This document shows positions 1 to 4,893 of a stretch of 5,312 nucleotides of DNA, in pieces. The first letter of the stretch is position 1. Every line of letters begins with the position of its first letter. Position numbers and translations under genes: made by a program. The notes beneath the pieces are model-generated. The model was not told the origin of the DNA, ran no database searches, and worked only from the letters and a program-made list of their open reading frames with translations. Origin of the DNA: Coriobacteriia bacterium (GTDB taxonomy: Bacteria; Actinomycetota; Coriobacteriia; Anaerosomatales; SLCP01); assembly GCA_007123455.1 (NCBI GenBank), contig SKKZ01000098.1:1-5312 (forward strand). Reading direction: 5' to 3'.

Positions 1-1101
1 CTCGAGATCATCAAGCTCACGAACGGAGCCGACGGCGAGTACATCCCTGTCGGCACGGCGATCACCTGGAGCTATCAGGTGACCAACACCGGTAACGTCA
101 CGATCACCGACATCGTGGTCACCGACGACATCGAAGGCCTGATCGGCACCATCGACAGCCTAGCGCCGGGCGAGAGCGAAACGCTCGAGCACGAGGGCAT
201 CGCCGAAGAGGGCGACTACGAGAACATCGGAACCGCGATCGGCAGCCCGCCGGATGGCGAAGAAGTCATCGAGATCGATGACGACTCCAGCTACTTCGGG
301 TCGAGTCCGGCTATCGCGGTTGTCAAGTCCGTGAGTTCGACGCTGGTGCTGGAAGGCGACGAAGTGACCTACACGTTCGTCGTCACGAACACCGGCAACG
401 TTCCGTTGTACGACGTGCTTGTCGATGACGATCACCTTGGCGTGATCGCCGAGATCGATGAGCTTGCGGTCGGCGAGTCCCTGACGTTCACCCGGACGGC
501 TGTAATCACCGAGCCGACTACTAACGTCGTGGTCGCAACCGGGAATCCTCCGGTGGGCGAGCCGGTGTCCGATACGGACGAGGCGTTCGTCGACATCGAC
601 GAGTTCCTCGGCTTCGGACCGGATCTTGCCGCGGAGAAGACGGGCGACCGGACAACTGCGAATCCCGGCGACACCATCACCTACACGGTGGTAATCAGCA
701 ATGTCGGTGGGGACCCCGCGTACGACTACGTGGTCGAAGACACATTCGACCAGCGCTACCTGGTGGTCGTTGACGCGGCGGGCGGGACGATAGCCAACGG
801 CAAGATCACGTGGGAGTTCGCTGGACCACTGGCGTTCGGTCAGACCCAGACGATCGTCTACCAGCTCCGGGTCGCTGACCCCATGCCCGACGGTCGTACA
901 GTGCTCGACAACGTTGTCGTCGTGAGCCATCCTGAGGATGACAACCCCGACAACGATACGGACACGTGGCGAGTCACGGTCGACGTGGAGGAGCCCTTCC
1001 TTCCGTTCACCGGGGCGAGCCTGTTGGGTCTTGTCGCACTTGCGGGCGCAACGGCTCTGTTGGGCATCGCTTTCCGCAAGCGCTCCCAGAAGCTCGTCTA
1101 G
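1..1101 (+). CDS. LPxTG-anchored surface protein with DUF11-like repeats (5' end missing)
   Basis: The frame is open from base 1 to the TAG at 1099-1101, giving 366 visible residues; the true start lies upstream of the window. Three tandem Ig-like/DUF11-type beta-sandwich repeats are visible, at about residues 2-102, 103-202 and 207-328. The first two carry the hallmark VTNTGNV segment followed by a Gly-Glu-Ser turn; the third has a diverged ISNVGG version. The repeats are rich in Asp and Glu. They are followed by LPFTG (334-338; bases 1000-1014), a hydrophobic segment (about 340-358) and a basic RKR tail, the standard three-part sortase sorting signal. In this family the protein is exported, cut between Thr and Gly and linked to the cell wall; such repeat proteins usually act as stalks or adhesins. 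The specific ligand is unknown. An internal GTG at 79 is not a credible start because the first repeat begins before it. A sortase is encoded at 2276-2989. Confidence 0.92.
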   Translation, partial: LEIIKLTNGADGEYIPVGTAITWSYQVTNTGNVTITDIVVTDDIEGLIGTIDSLAPGESETLEHEGIAEEGDYENIGTAIGSPPDGEEVIEIDDDSSYFGSSPAIAVVKSVSSTLVLEGDEVTYTFVVTNTGNVPLYDVLVDDDHLGVIAEIDELAVGESLTFTRTAVITEPTTNVVVATGNPPVGEPVSDTDEAFVDIDEFLGFGPDLAAEKTGDRTTANPGDTITYTVVISNVGGDPAYDYVVEDTFDQRYLVVVDAAGGTIANGKITWEFAGPLAFGQTQTIVYQLRVADPMPDGRTVLDNVVVVSHPEDDNPDNDTDTWRVTVDVEEPFLPFTGASLLGLVALAGATALLGIAFRKRSQKLV

Positions 1102-1130
1102 CCCGTACTCCGGCTACCGCCCTACGGGCT
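1100..1130 (+). repeat. Inverted repeat just after the surface-protein stop
   Basis: AGCCCGTA (1100-1107) is the exact reverse complement of TACGGGCT (1123-1130), giving an 8-bp stem with a 15-nt loop. It overlaps the stop codon of the surface-protein gene. No T-run follows, so it is not a textbook intrinsic terminator; it could be a 3'-end stabilising hairpin or a helper to the stronger hairpin at 1140-1173. Confidence 0.45.
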
Positions 1131-1139
1131 TGACGAAGG

Positions 1140-1173
1140 AGGGCCCCGGCGGGGTTAACCCCGCCGGGGCTCT
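1140..1173. terminator. Strong GC hairpin between convergent genes, probable bidirectional terminator
   Basis: CCCCGGCGGGG (1144-1154) pairs perfectly with CCCCGCCGGGG (1159-1169) around a TTAA loop. Four further pairs, one of them G-U, extend the stem to about 15 bp (1140-1154 with 1159-1173). It lies between the converging surface-protein and metallopeptidase genes, where a shared terminator is expected. Neither side has a clear T-run; hairpins without a U-tract are common at 3' ends in high-GC actinobacteria, so terminator function is likely but inferred. Confidence 0.7.
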
Positions 1174-1183
1174 GCCCTACGTT

Positions 1184-1206
1184 ACGGTGAGCTCCGGTCT
1201 CACCGT
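1184..1206 (-). terminator. Hairpin directly downstream of the metallopeptidase gene
   Basis: ACGGTGAG (1184-1191) and CTCACCGT (1199-1206) form an 8-bp perfect stem with a 7-nt loop. On the minus strand it begins 12 nt after the metallopeptidase stop codon (1220-1218), a position expected for a 3'-end hairpin. No U-tract follows, so it may act together with the larger hairpin at 1140-1173. Confidence 0.45.
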
Positions 1207-1217
1207 TCACGTGGCCT

Positions 1218-1943
1218 CTATCCGCGGAAGTCAGCGGCGTTCTTGGGCGGTACGTTCTCGCCCCAGTTGATCTGCCCGTTGTCACGCCAGTCGATAATGT
1301 GCCAGATCTCGTGATCGATGATGCGCTCCAGGCTCACGGTGTGATTCGCGTTGATGATGATGCGTCCCGACTTGTAGTACACGATCGCCTGCGGGTTGCC
1401 CCGGGTATCGCCGACCTCTACGGTCGTCCCCCTGAGAATCGGGTACATTGCGATTCGTGACGCGAGGATCGAGCGGGCACGGGCGAGCGTGTCACTGCTC
1501 GATGCAGCAGGCTTCGGTGCCGCAGCAGGCTTCGCGGCGGCAGGCTGGGCAGCCGGCCTTGCTGGTGCCGGAGCCCTCGCGCTCGAAGCCCGGATCGTAC
1601 GCACGGTGGGCTTCACGACCGGCTCGGGCAGCGGTGCCTTCGTTTTCACCAGTGGTTTCGTGAACTCAGCACGTGCCTCAGGCGCGGCAGCTGCCGCATC
1701 GTTAGCGGATGTGTCGGTCGAAGCAGCGGCCTTCCCGGCTCCCGGGGCGGCGATTCGCTCCAGTGCTGGCGCCCGCACGACCTCGGCTTCCAGGGAGGAA
1801 GAGAACTTAGAGGTGACCTCGAGCGCGCGCGTCTCGACAGTAGTCGATGCTGTCGCCGGCGCTGCTCCTAGAAGGAGCGCTGCGGTCAGGAGGAGTGCCA
1901 TCAGCCGCAGCGTGTTCGTTGTGGTGCGAGTCCGTGCAGACAT
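1218..1943 (-). CDS. Secreted HExxH zinc metallopeptidase-like protein under c-di-GMP riboswitch
   Basis: The protein has 241 residues from the ATG at 1943-1941, chosen because AAGGGG (1959-1954) lies 10 nt upstream and a clean signal peptide follows: a basic N-terminus, a hydrophobic core at about 14-28, and an ATA-S cleavage site near residue 32. A low-complexity region rich in Ala, Pro and Lys (densest at 122-150) resembles a linker or wall-spanning stalk. The C-terminal part (151-241) holds HEIWH at 211-215, the gluzincin-type zinc site: two His ligands plus the catalytic Glu212. It is followed by ID-W-RDNG and NWGE; Glu229 is a possible third ligand. The chain ends only 26 residues after the HExxH motif, unusually soon for a peptidase. 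I do not recognise a named family. Its target is unknown; the neighbouring LPxTG protein and sortase suggest cell-envelope work. The frame is open upstream to 2105, but that extension would run through the riboswitch. Confidence 0.85.
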   Translation of the reverse strand: MSARTRTTTNTLRLMALLLTAALLLGAAPATASTTVETRALEVTSKFSSSLEAEVVRAPALERIAAPGAGKAAASTDTSANDAAAAAPEARAEFTKPLVKTKAPLPEPVVKPTVRTIRASSARAPAPARPAAQPAAAKPAAAPKPAASSSDTLARARSILASRIAMYPILRGTTVEVGDTRGNPQAIVYYKSGRIIINANHTVSLERIIDHEIWHIIDWRDNGQINWGENVPPKNAADFRG

Positions 1944-2045
1944 GTGCCGTACACCCCTTACGAGCCCGGTGCGCACATCGGCCCGTCCCTCCCGTATGGC
2001 GTGGGTGGGATCGGGCCGAAGGCTGCTCGACCAGATCTCGTACCC
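1944..2045 (-). other. Leader between riboswitch and metallopeptidase start (candidate expression platform)
   Basis: About 100 nt separate the riboswitch aptamer from the ATG at 1943. Several self-complementary segments are visible, including GGCCCG paired with CGGGCC flanking a C-rich stretch. A CACCC (minus strand, 2007-2003) is complementary to GGGTG in the Shine-Dalgarno region (1956-1952). There is no stem followed by a T-run, so control of ribosome access seems more likely than transcription termination. Which helices form was not computed. Confidence 0.4.
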
Positions 2046-2125
2046 GGCGGTCCGGCTGTCATAGGAGGGCGTGCCCTCCGGTAGACCCGTGACTTTGCGA
2101 GGCACACCTTTCGGCGTGCGGTGCC
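2046..2125 (-). promoter_or_regulatory. Cyclic di-GMP-I riboswitch (GEMM-I) aptamer
   Basis: Read on the minus strand, the element shows the class I c-di-GMP hallmarks in order. GGC at 2125-2123 opens P1. A 7-bp stem, GCACGCC/GGTGTGC with one G-U pair, is capped by a GAAA tetraloop. Next comes the near-invariant CGCAAAG (2099-2093), then ACGGGTCTA. A variable hairpin, GGAGGG/CCCTCC, follows with a CACG loop. TATGACAGCC (2063-2054) supplies the tetraloop-receptor side, and GCC at 2048-2046 closes P1. The aptamer lies about 100 nt upstream of the secreted metallopeptidase start, on the same strand. A G is kept at the ligand-contacting position equivalent to G20 of the Vibrio Vc2 aptamer by my alignment, which favours c-di-GMP over cGAMP. 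P1 looks short, and ACC replaces the usual AAA after GGC. Whether it turns expression on or off cannot be read by eye. Confidence 0.9.
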
Positions 2126-2154
2126 TTTATCGGGGAGTCCGTGGCGATGTGCGG

Positions 2155-2183
2155 CTGTCAACGTTTCCTACAACCGATATATC
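2155..2183 (+). promoter_or_regulatory. Weak candidate sigma70 promoter for the sortase operon
   Basis: CTGTCA (2155-2160; 4 of 6 to TTGACA) and TATATC (2178-2183; 4 of 6 to TATAAT) are separated by exactly 17 bp and point toward the sortase. The -10 candidate lies inside the 12-bp palindrome. Matches of this quality also arise by chance. Confidence 0.25.
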
Positions 2184-2185
2184 GG
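2174..2185. repeat. 12-bp perfect palindrome in the divergent promoter region
   Basis: CCGATATATCGG is a perfect palindrome and one of the few AT-containing stretches here. It sits between the riboswitch and the sortase start, so it could be a regulator site or include a -10 element. No known operator consensus was matched. Confidence 0.4.
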
Positions 2186-2206
2186 CATGGAACGTGCGAA
2201 GCCTTA

Positions 2207-2233
2207 GAGTGTTCTGTAACAGCCGTCACACTC
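2207..2233 (+). repeat. Nested inverted repeats in the sortase leader
   Basis: GAGTGT (2207-2212) pairs with ACACTC (2228-2233). Inside this lies a second small repeat, CTGT-A-ACAG (2214-2222). The arms are short, so this may be an operator, a leader hairpin, or chance. Confidence 0.25.
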
Positions 2234-2259
2234 GGCGCACATGCCGACCGGACACACGG

Positions 2260-2266
2260 GGAGGTG
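2260..2266 (+). promoter_or_regulatory. Shine-Dalgarno site that fixes the sortase GTG start
   Basis: GGAGGTG is a near-perfect anti-16S match lying 9 nt before the GTG at 2276. It supports that GTG over the upstream in-frame GTG at 2141, whose extra 45 residues are Cys- and His-rich, unlike a sortase N-terminus. Confidence 0.75.
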
Positions 2267-2275
2267 GAAGTACTC

Positions 2276-2989
2276 GTGACATCGGGCACCATCACAGCGG
2301 CGAAGCGTCCGCCATCGAAGATCGCGCTGCATGCTGTCGGCAACATCCTCATCGGCATGGCGCTCGGCCTCGTCTCCTACTACTTCCTCACCGATCTCGT
2401 CGCCGGGCGTCAGCAGGATGTGTTCCGCGAGGAGATCGCGGATCTGGGCACCATGGGCGCGCCGTCACCGGACCGCCTGGTAGACGAACCCGAGCCGGAA
2501 CTCACCGGCTGGGAGACGTGGATGGACGAGGATGTCGTCTACTGGCGTGGGCTGGCTGACGGGGACGTCTTCGGACGGCTTGTGATAGACAAGATGGACC
2601 TCGATGCCGTTGTCGTGCGGGGAGTGGGCCGTGAGGATCTCAAGCTGGGCCCCGGCTGGATGCCCTACACCGACGTGCCGGCGCAGACAGGCAACGTCGG
2701 CATCGCGGGCCACCGTACGACATACGGCGCGCCCTTCCGCCAGCTCGACCAGCTCGAGCCGGGCGATATCATCCACTTCTACTCGCCGTTTCGACGCTAC
2801 ACGTATGAGGTTGCCGAGAAGTTCACCGTGACCCCGGACAAGGTAGAGGTCGTGCGCTCGACCGAAGACCCCCGCCTCACGCTCTCGGCATGTCATCCGC
2901 CGTATAGCGCCCGCTACCGGCTGATCGTCCAGGCGACGCTCGTCGAGATGCAGCGGCTCGCCGAGACCCCCGATACGCCGTCACCCTAG
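2276..2989 (+). CDS. Class E-type sortase (cysteine transpeptidase)
   Basis: The protein has 237 residues from the GTG at 2276. A short basic N-terminus is followed by one membrane segment (about 19-38), so the enzyme is anchored in the membrane with its catalytic domain outside. The sortase triad is visible: His146 in GHRTTYGAPF, Cys206 in LTLSACHPPYSARYRLIV, and Arg215. The GHRTTYGxPF block and the CHPxxSARxRLIV ending are typical of class E sortases of actinobacteria. The known reaction is cleavage of an LPxTG/LAxTG sorting signal between Thr and Gly, then transfer of the substrate to peptidoglycan. A likely local substrate is the LPFTG protein at 1-1101. The stop codon overlaps the Shine-Dalgarno site of the epimerase gene 11 nt downstream, so the two are co-transcribed. 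A pilin-polymerising or housekeeping role cannot be separated from the sequence alone. Confidence 0.92.
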   Translation: MTSGTITAAKRPPSKIALHAVGNILIGMALGLVSYYFLTDLVAGRQQDVFREEIADLGTMGAPSPDRLVDEPEPELTGWETWMDEDVVYWRGLADGDVFGRLVIDKMDLDAVVVRGVGREDLKLGPGWMPYTDVPAQTGNVGIAGHRTTYGAPFRQLDQLEPGDIIHFYSPFRRYTYEVAEKFTVTPDKVEVVRSTEDPRLTLSACHPPYSARYRLIVQATLVEMQRLAETPDTPSP

Positions 2990-3000
2990 GAGGCCGATCC

Positions 3001-3936
3001 ATGCGCGTTCTCGTCACCGGCGGAGCCGGTTTCATCGGTTCGAATCTCGTGCACGTCCTTGTCGGCCAGCATGAGGTCGGAGTGATCGACGATCTTTCGA
3101 CCGGTCATGCAGAGAACCTGCACCCGTCTGCGTGGGGCCGTACCATGGACATACTTGACGAGCGCTTCCCTGCAGCGGTAGCCGAGTTCGGACCCGATGC
3201 GGTCGTGCATCTCGCGGCCCAGTCGAGCGTTCCGCGCTCCATCACCGACCCTGTGCGTGACTGGGCTGTCAATGTCGACGGGACACGCACCGTGGCCGCC
3301 GCAGCGGCCGCAGCGGGCGCGACCCGCGTGCTTTCGGCCTCATCGGCAGCCGTGTACGGTGAGCCGGCCGAGGTGCCGCTCGGGGAGTGTTCGGACACCG
3401 CGCCGGTCAATCCCTACGGCTCTTCCAAGCTTGCGGCGGAGAAAGCGCTCGCCGATGAACTCGCCGGTACCGGCGTCGACTTCGCCTCGTTTCGCTTCTC
3501 GAACGTGTACGGACCGAGGCAGGACGCGGCAGGCGAAGGTGGCGTGGTCGCGATCTTCTGCGCCGAGTTGGCTGCGGGCCGGACACCGGTCATCTACGGA
3601 AGTGGCGAGCAGACGCGTGACTTCATCTACGTGGGCGATGTAGTGGCAGCTATCATCGCTTCACTCGAGTTCACGGGCACGCTGTCCGAGGCCGAGCCTT
3701 GCGGACCCGCGTACAACATCTCGACCGGCGAAGAGGTGAGCGTCACGGATCTCGCGAACGCGCTACGGCCCGTCGCAGGTTTCTATGCTCCGTTCGAGAT
3801 CGCCCGTGAGCGCGCCGGCGACGTGCTGCGCAGCTCTCTCGATTCGCGTAAGGCGCGCGCGGTGTTCGGATGGCAGCCACGCGTCACGCTTGAAGCCGGT
3901 CTCGGACCGACCTACCGGTGGTTCGCCCGCCTATGA
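3001..3936 (+). CDS. NAD-dependent epimerase/dehydratase, UDP-glucose 4-epimerase-like
   Basis: This 311-residue extended short-chain dehydrogenase/reductase has the usual length for GalE-like proteins. The Rossmann NAD site TGGAGFIG is at residues 6-13. Asp30-Asp31 at the end of the second strand is typical of NAD rather than NADP binding. HLAAQSSV (70-77) follows, then the catalytic set Ser115 (SASSAAVYG), Tyr139 and Lys143 (NPYGSSK). RFSNVYGPRQ and TRDFIYVGDV are sugar-nucleotide-binding segments of this family. The expected reaction is 4-epimerisation of a UDP-hexose or UDP-N-acetylhexosamine in the cytoplasm, supplying envelope glycans; an NDP-sugar dehydratase is the main alternative. 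The start is secure: AGGAGG (2988-2993) lies 7 nt before the ATG and overlaps the sortase stop. The end overlaps the next gene by ATGA (3933-3936). Substrate specificity cannot be assigned by eye. Confidence 0.88.
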   Translation: MRVLVTGGAGFIGSNLVHVLVGQHEVGVIDDLSTGHAENLHPSAWGRTMDILDERFPAAVAEFGPDAVVHLAAQSSVPRSITDPVRDWAVNVDGTRTVAAAAAAAGATRVLSASSAAVYGEPAEVPLGECSDTAPVNPYGSSKLAAEKALADELAGTGVDFASFRFSNVYGPRQDAAGEGGVVAIFCAELAAGRTPVIYGSGEQTRDFIYVGDVVAAIIASLEFTGTLSEAEPCGPAYNISTGEEVSVTDLANALRPVAGFYAPFEIARERAGDVLRSSLDSRKARAVFGWQPRVTLEAGLGPTYRWFARL

Positions 3937-4499
3937 GCGGGGGGTCCGACATCACGGGGACCGACGCTGCCGACATAGAGCGCATCTATGCAGATAAGGC
4001 TCGAGCCGAGCTTGCAGCTGCGGATCGGGTGGCCCCGGGCTCCGATGGTATCCCATGGAGCGGCGACGTCTTCGCCGAGGTGGTGCTGGTGAAAGGCGAG
4101 CCGGGACCGGCCGAGGTCGCGGGCGGAGCGGCACTCTCCGGTCCGGATGGTGCCGCTGCGCGCAAGGCACTCGAGGCACTGGGGTTCGACCCGGGGTCGA
4201 TGTTCGCCACTGTCGCGCGTCCCGAGGCCGGCGTGGATCCGGTGCAGGCGCGTGAGCGGCTTGCGATGCAGGTGGAAGCGGTGGATCCGACGGTGGTGGT
4301 CGCCCTCGACGCCGTGGCAGCTACCGAGATCGCAGCAGCCTTCGGCCTGGAGGCCTTTCCGTTCGGCGCCCGGACATACGCTGACGGGAGACAGTTCGTG
4401 GCCGTGGACGGACTCGAGGCGTCACTTGCCGATGAGGGGGCCAAGCGGCGGATCTGGCGTCAGATGCGGGCGATCGAGGTCCGTCCACCGGCACTCTGA
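3933..4499 (+). CDS. Uracil-DNA glycosylase superfamily-like protein, active site apparently degenerate
   Basis: The protein has 188 residues from the ATG at 3933, which overlaps the epimerase stop (ATGA), so translational coupling is likely. The order of segments follows family 4 uracil-DNA glycosylases. LVKGEPGPAE (52-61) stands where GEAPG is usual, followed by SGPDGAAARKALEALG (69-84). FATVARPEAG (91-100) replaces the TNVVKCRPP segment. The strand-helix unit around RERLAMQVEAVDPTVVVALDAVAA (107-130) matches the region ending PKVIVALG. A C-terminal DGLEASL...KRRIWRQM stands where the HPSYLLR...KREAW segment is usual. The iron-sulphur cysteines and the catalytic His are absent; the protein contains no Cys or His at all. 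It is therefore probably not an active glycosylase, but may keep the fold and a nucleic-acid or ligand role. The assignment rests on motif order recognised by eye; no alignment was run. Confidence 0.6.
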   Translation: MSGGSDITGTDAADIERIYADKARAELAAADRVAPGSDGIPWSGDVFAEVVLVKGEPGPAEVAGGAALSGPDGAAARKALEALGFDPGSMFATVARPEAGVDPVQARERLAMQVEAVDPTVVVALDAVAATEIAAAFGLEAFPFGARTYADGRQFVAVDGLEASLADEGAKRRIWRQMRAIEVRPPAL

Positions 4500-4517
4500 C
4501 TTCGGGCCCCGGGAATA

Positions 4518-4706
4518 TCAGGCGTCTTCGATCTCGGTGATCGCGCCCATCGGACACTCCTCCATGCACGCTGCGCAGGCGGTGCAGTCATCGTCATTGA
4601 CCGGTTCGGCCACATCTCCGACGAGCTCGAGTACGCCTTCGGGGCAGGCATCGATACAGATTCCGCAGGCGGAGCACTCGTCCTCCACGATGATGGGTCG
4701 GGGCAT
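4518..4706 (-). CDS. 2[4Fe-4S] ferredoxin
   Basis: This small cytoplasmic electron carrier has 62 residues. Two cluster-binding motifs are visible: C11-x2-C14-x2-C17-x3-C21-P and C41-x2-C44-x2-C47-x3-C51-P, the classic clostridial-type pattern with spacing for two [4Fe-4S] clusters. The protein is very acidic, as expected. The start is the ATG at 4706-4704, because AAGGAG (4717-4712) lies 5 nt upstream; an in-frame GTG at 4727 lies beyond that site and is less likely. The gene ends only 18 bp from the convergent glycosylase-like gene and has its own promoter upstream. It probably serves anaerobic redox enzymes; the specific partner is not encoded in this window. Confidence 0.93.
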   Translation of the reverse strand: MPRPIIVEDECSACGICIDACPEGVLELVGDVAEPVNDDDCTACAACMEECPMGAITEIEDA

Positions 4707-4760
4707 CGGTTCTCCTTGCTCGTGCACGGCCGAATAGGCCTGGGCTCTCGGTTCTGCCGT

Positions 4761-4789
4761 ACCTTAGCGAGCGTGCAACGTCGTGTAAA
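4761..4789 (-). promoter_or_regulatory. Sigma70-type promoter of the ferredoxin gene
   Basis: On the minus strand TTTACA (4789-4784) and TAAGGT (4766-4761) are separated by exactly 17 bp. This matches 5 of 6 for the -35, and the -10 keeps the key TA...T positions. Transcription would start near 4754, giving a leader of about 50 nt. Confidence 0.65.
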
Positions 4790-4791
4790 GC

Positions 4792-4811
4792 GTGTTTGGA
4801 TCCGGAAACAC
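4792..4811. repeat. Inverted repeat abutting the ferredoxin -35 box
   Basis: GTGTTT (4792-4797) and AAACAC (4806-4811) are inverted around an 8-bp centre containing GGATCC. The repeat lies two bases upstream of the ferredoxin -35 element, a usual place for an activator or repressor site. No known consensus was recognised. Confidence 0.35.
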
Positions 4812-4825
4812 CGGGTCGATCCTAC

Positions 4826-4851
4826 GTTTTCATCCACGCCTCCTCGGGTAT
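4826..4851 (+). promoter_or_regulatory. Candidate SigB/SigF-type stress promoter upstream of dnaK
   Basis: GTTT (4826-4829) and GGGTAT (4846-4851) are separated by 16 bp. This agrees with the GTTT-N14-17-GGGTAT pattern of general-stress sigma factors in Gram-positive bacteria and actinobacteria. It points to dnaK and would start about 130 nt before its ATG. Two short motifs can co-occur by chance. Confidence 0.4.
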
Positions 4852-4872
4852 ACATCATCGTGATGCAGAAAA

Positions 4873-4893
4873 CTTGACAATGTACGACTCAGA
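4873..4893. promoter_or_regulatory. HAIR-like HspR operator overlapping the dnaK promoter
   Basis: CTTGACA-N7-ACTCAGA matches the HspR-associated inverted repeat CTTGAGT-N7-ACTCAAG at 10 of 14 half-site positions with the exact 7-bp spacing; both five-base outer/inner cores CTTGA and ACTCA are intact. It covers the -35 box and spacer of the dnaK promoter, where bound HspR would block RNA polymerase. In actinobacteria HspR represses dnaK operons this way. Confidence 0.6.

Noticed and set aside
160..930. Long (256-codon) open frame on the minus strand across the surface-protein gene.
   Set aside because: It is antisense to three clear DUF11-like repeats. Its translation is rich in Arg, Asp, Val and His with no recognisable domain, as expected from the complement of an Asp/Val/Thr-rich high-GC gene.
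1396..2064. A 222-codon Ala-rich frame on the plus strand opposite the metallopeptidase and its riboswitch.
   Set aside because: It is a mirror of the Ala/Pro-rich linker of the real gene, crosses the conserved riboswitch and has no domain.
1944..2105. N-terminal 54-residue extension of the metallopeptidase from an in-frame ATG at 2105.
   Set aside because: It would start inside the c-di-GMP riboswitch and place the signal peptide internally. The ATG at 1943 has a good ribosome site and begins the signal peptide.
2156..2161. Perfect TTGACA on the minus strand as the -35 box of the metallopeptidase/riboswitch transcript.
   Set aside because: At 17 bp the -10 position reads ACTCCC, which does not fit; the nearby GATAAA is 24 bp away. 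The promoter of this transcript remains unassigned.
2141..2275. N-terminal 45-residue extension of the sortase from a GTG at 2141.
   Set aside because: The segment has no sortase similarity, crosses the divergent regulatory region, and the GTG at 2276 has a near-perfect Shine-Dalgarno site.
4460..4858. A 132-codon minus-strand frame covering the ferredoxin in another frame.
   Set aside because: Its product is Arg/Ser/Pro-rich noise, whereas the overlapping frame encodes a perfect two-cluster ferredoxin with its own promoter.
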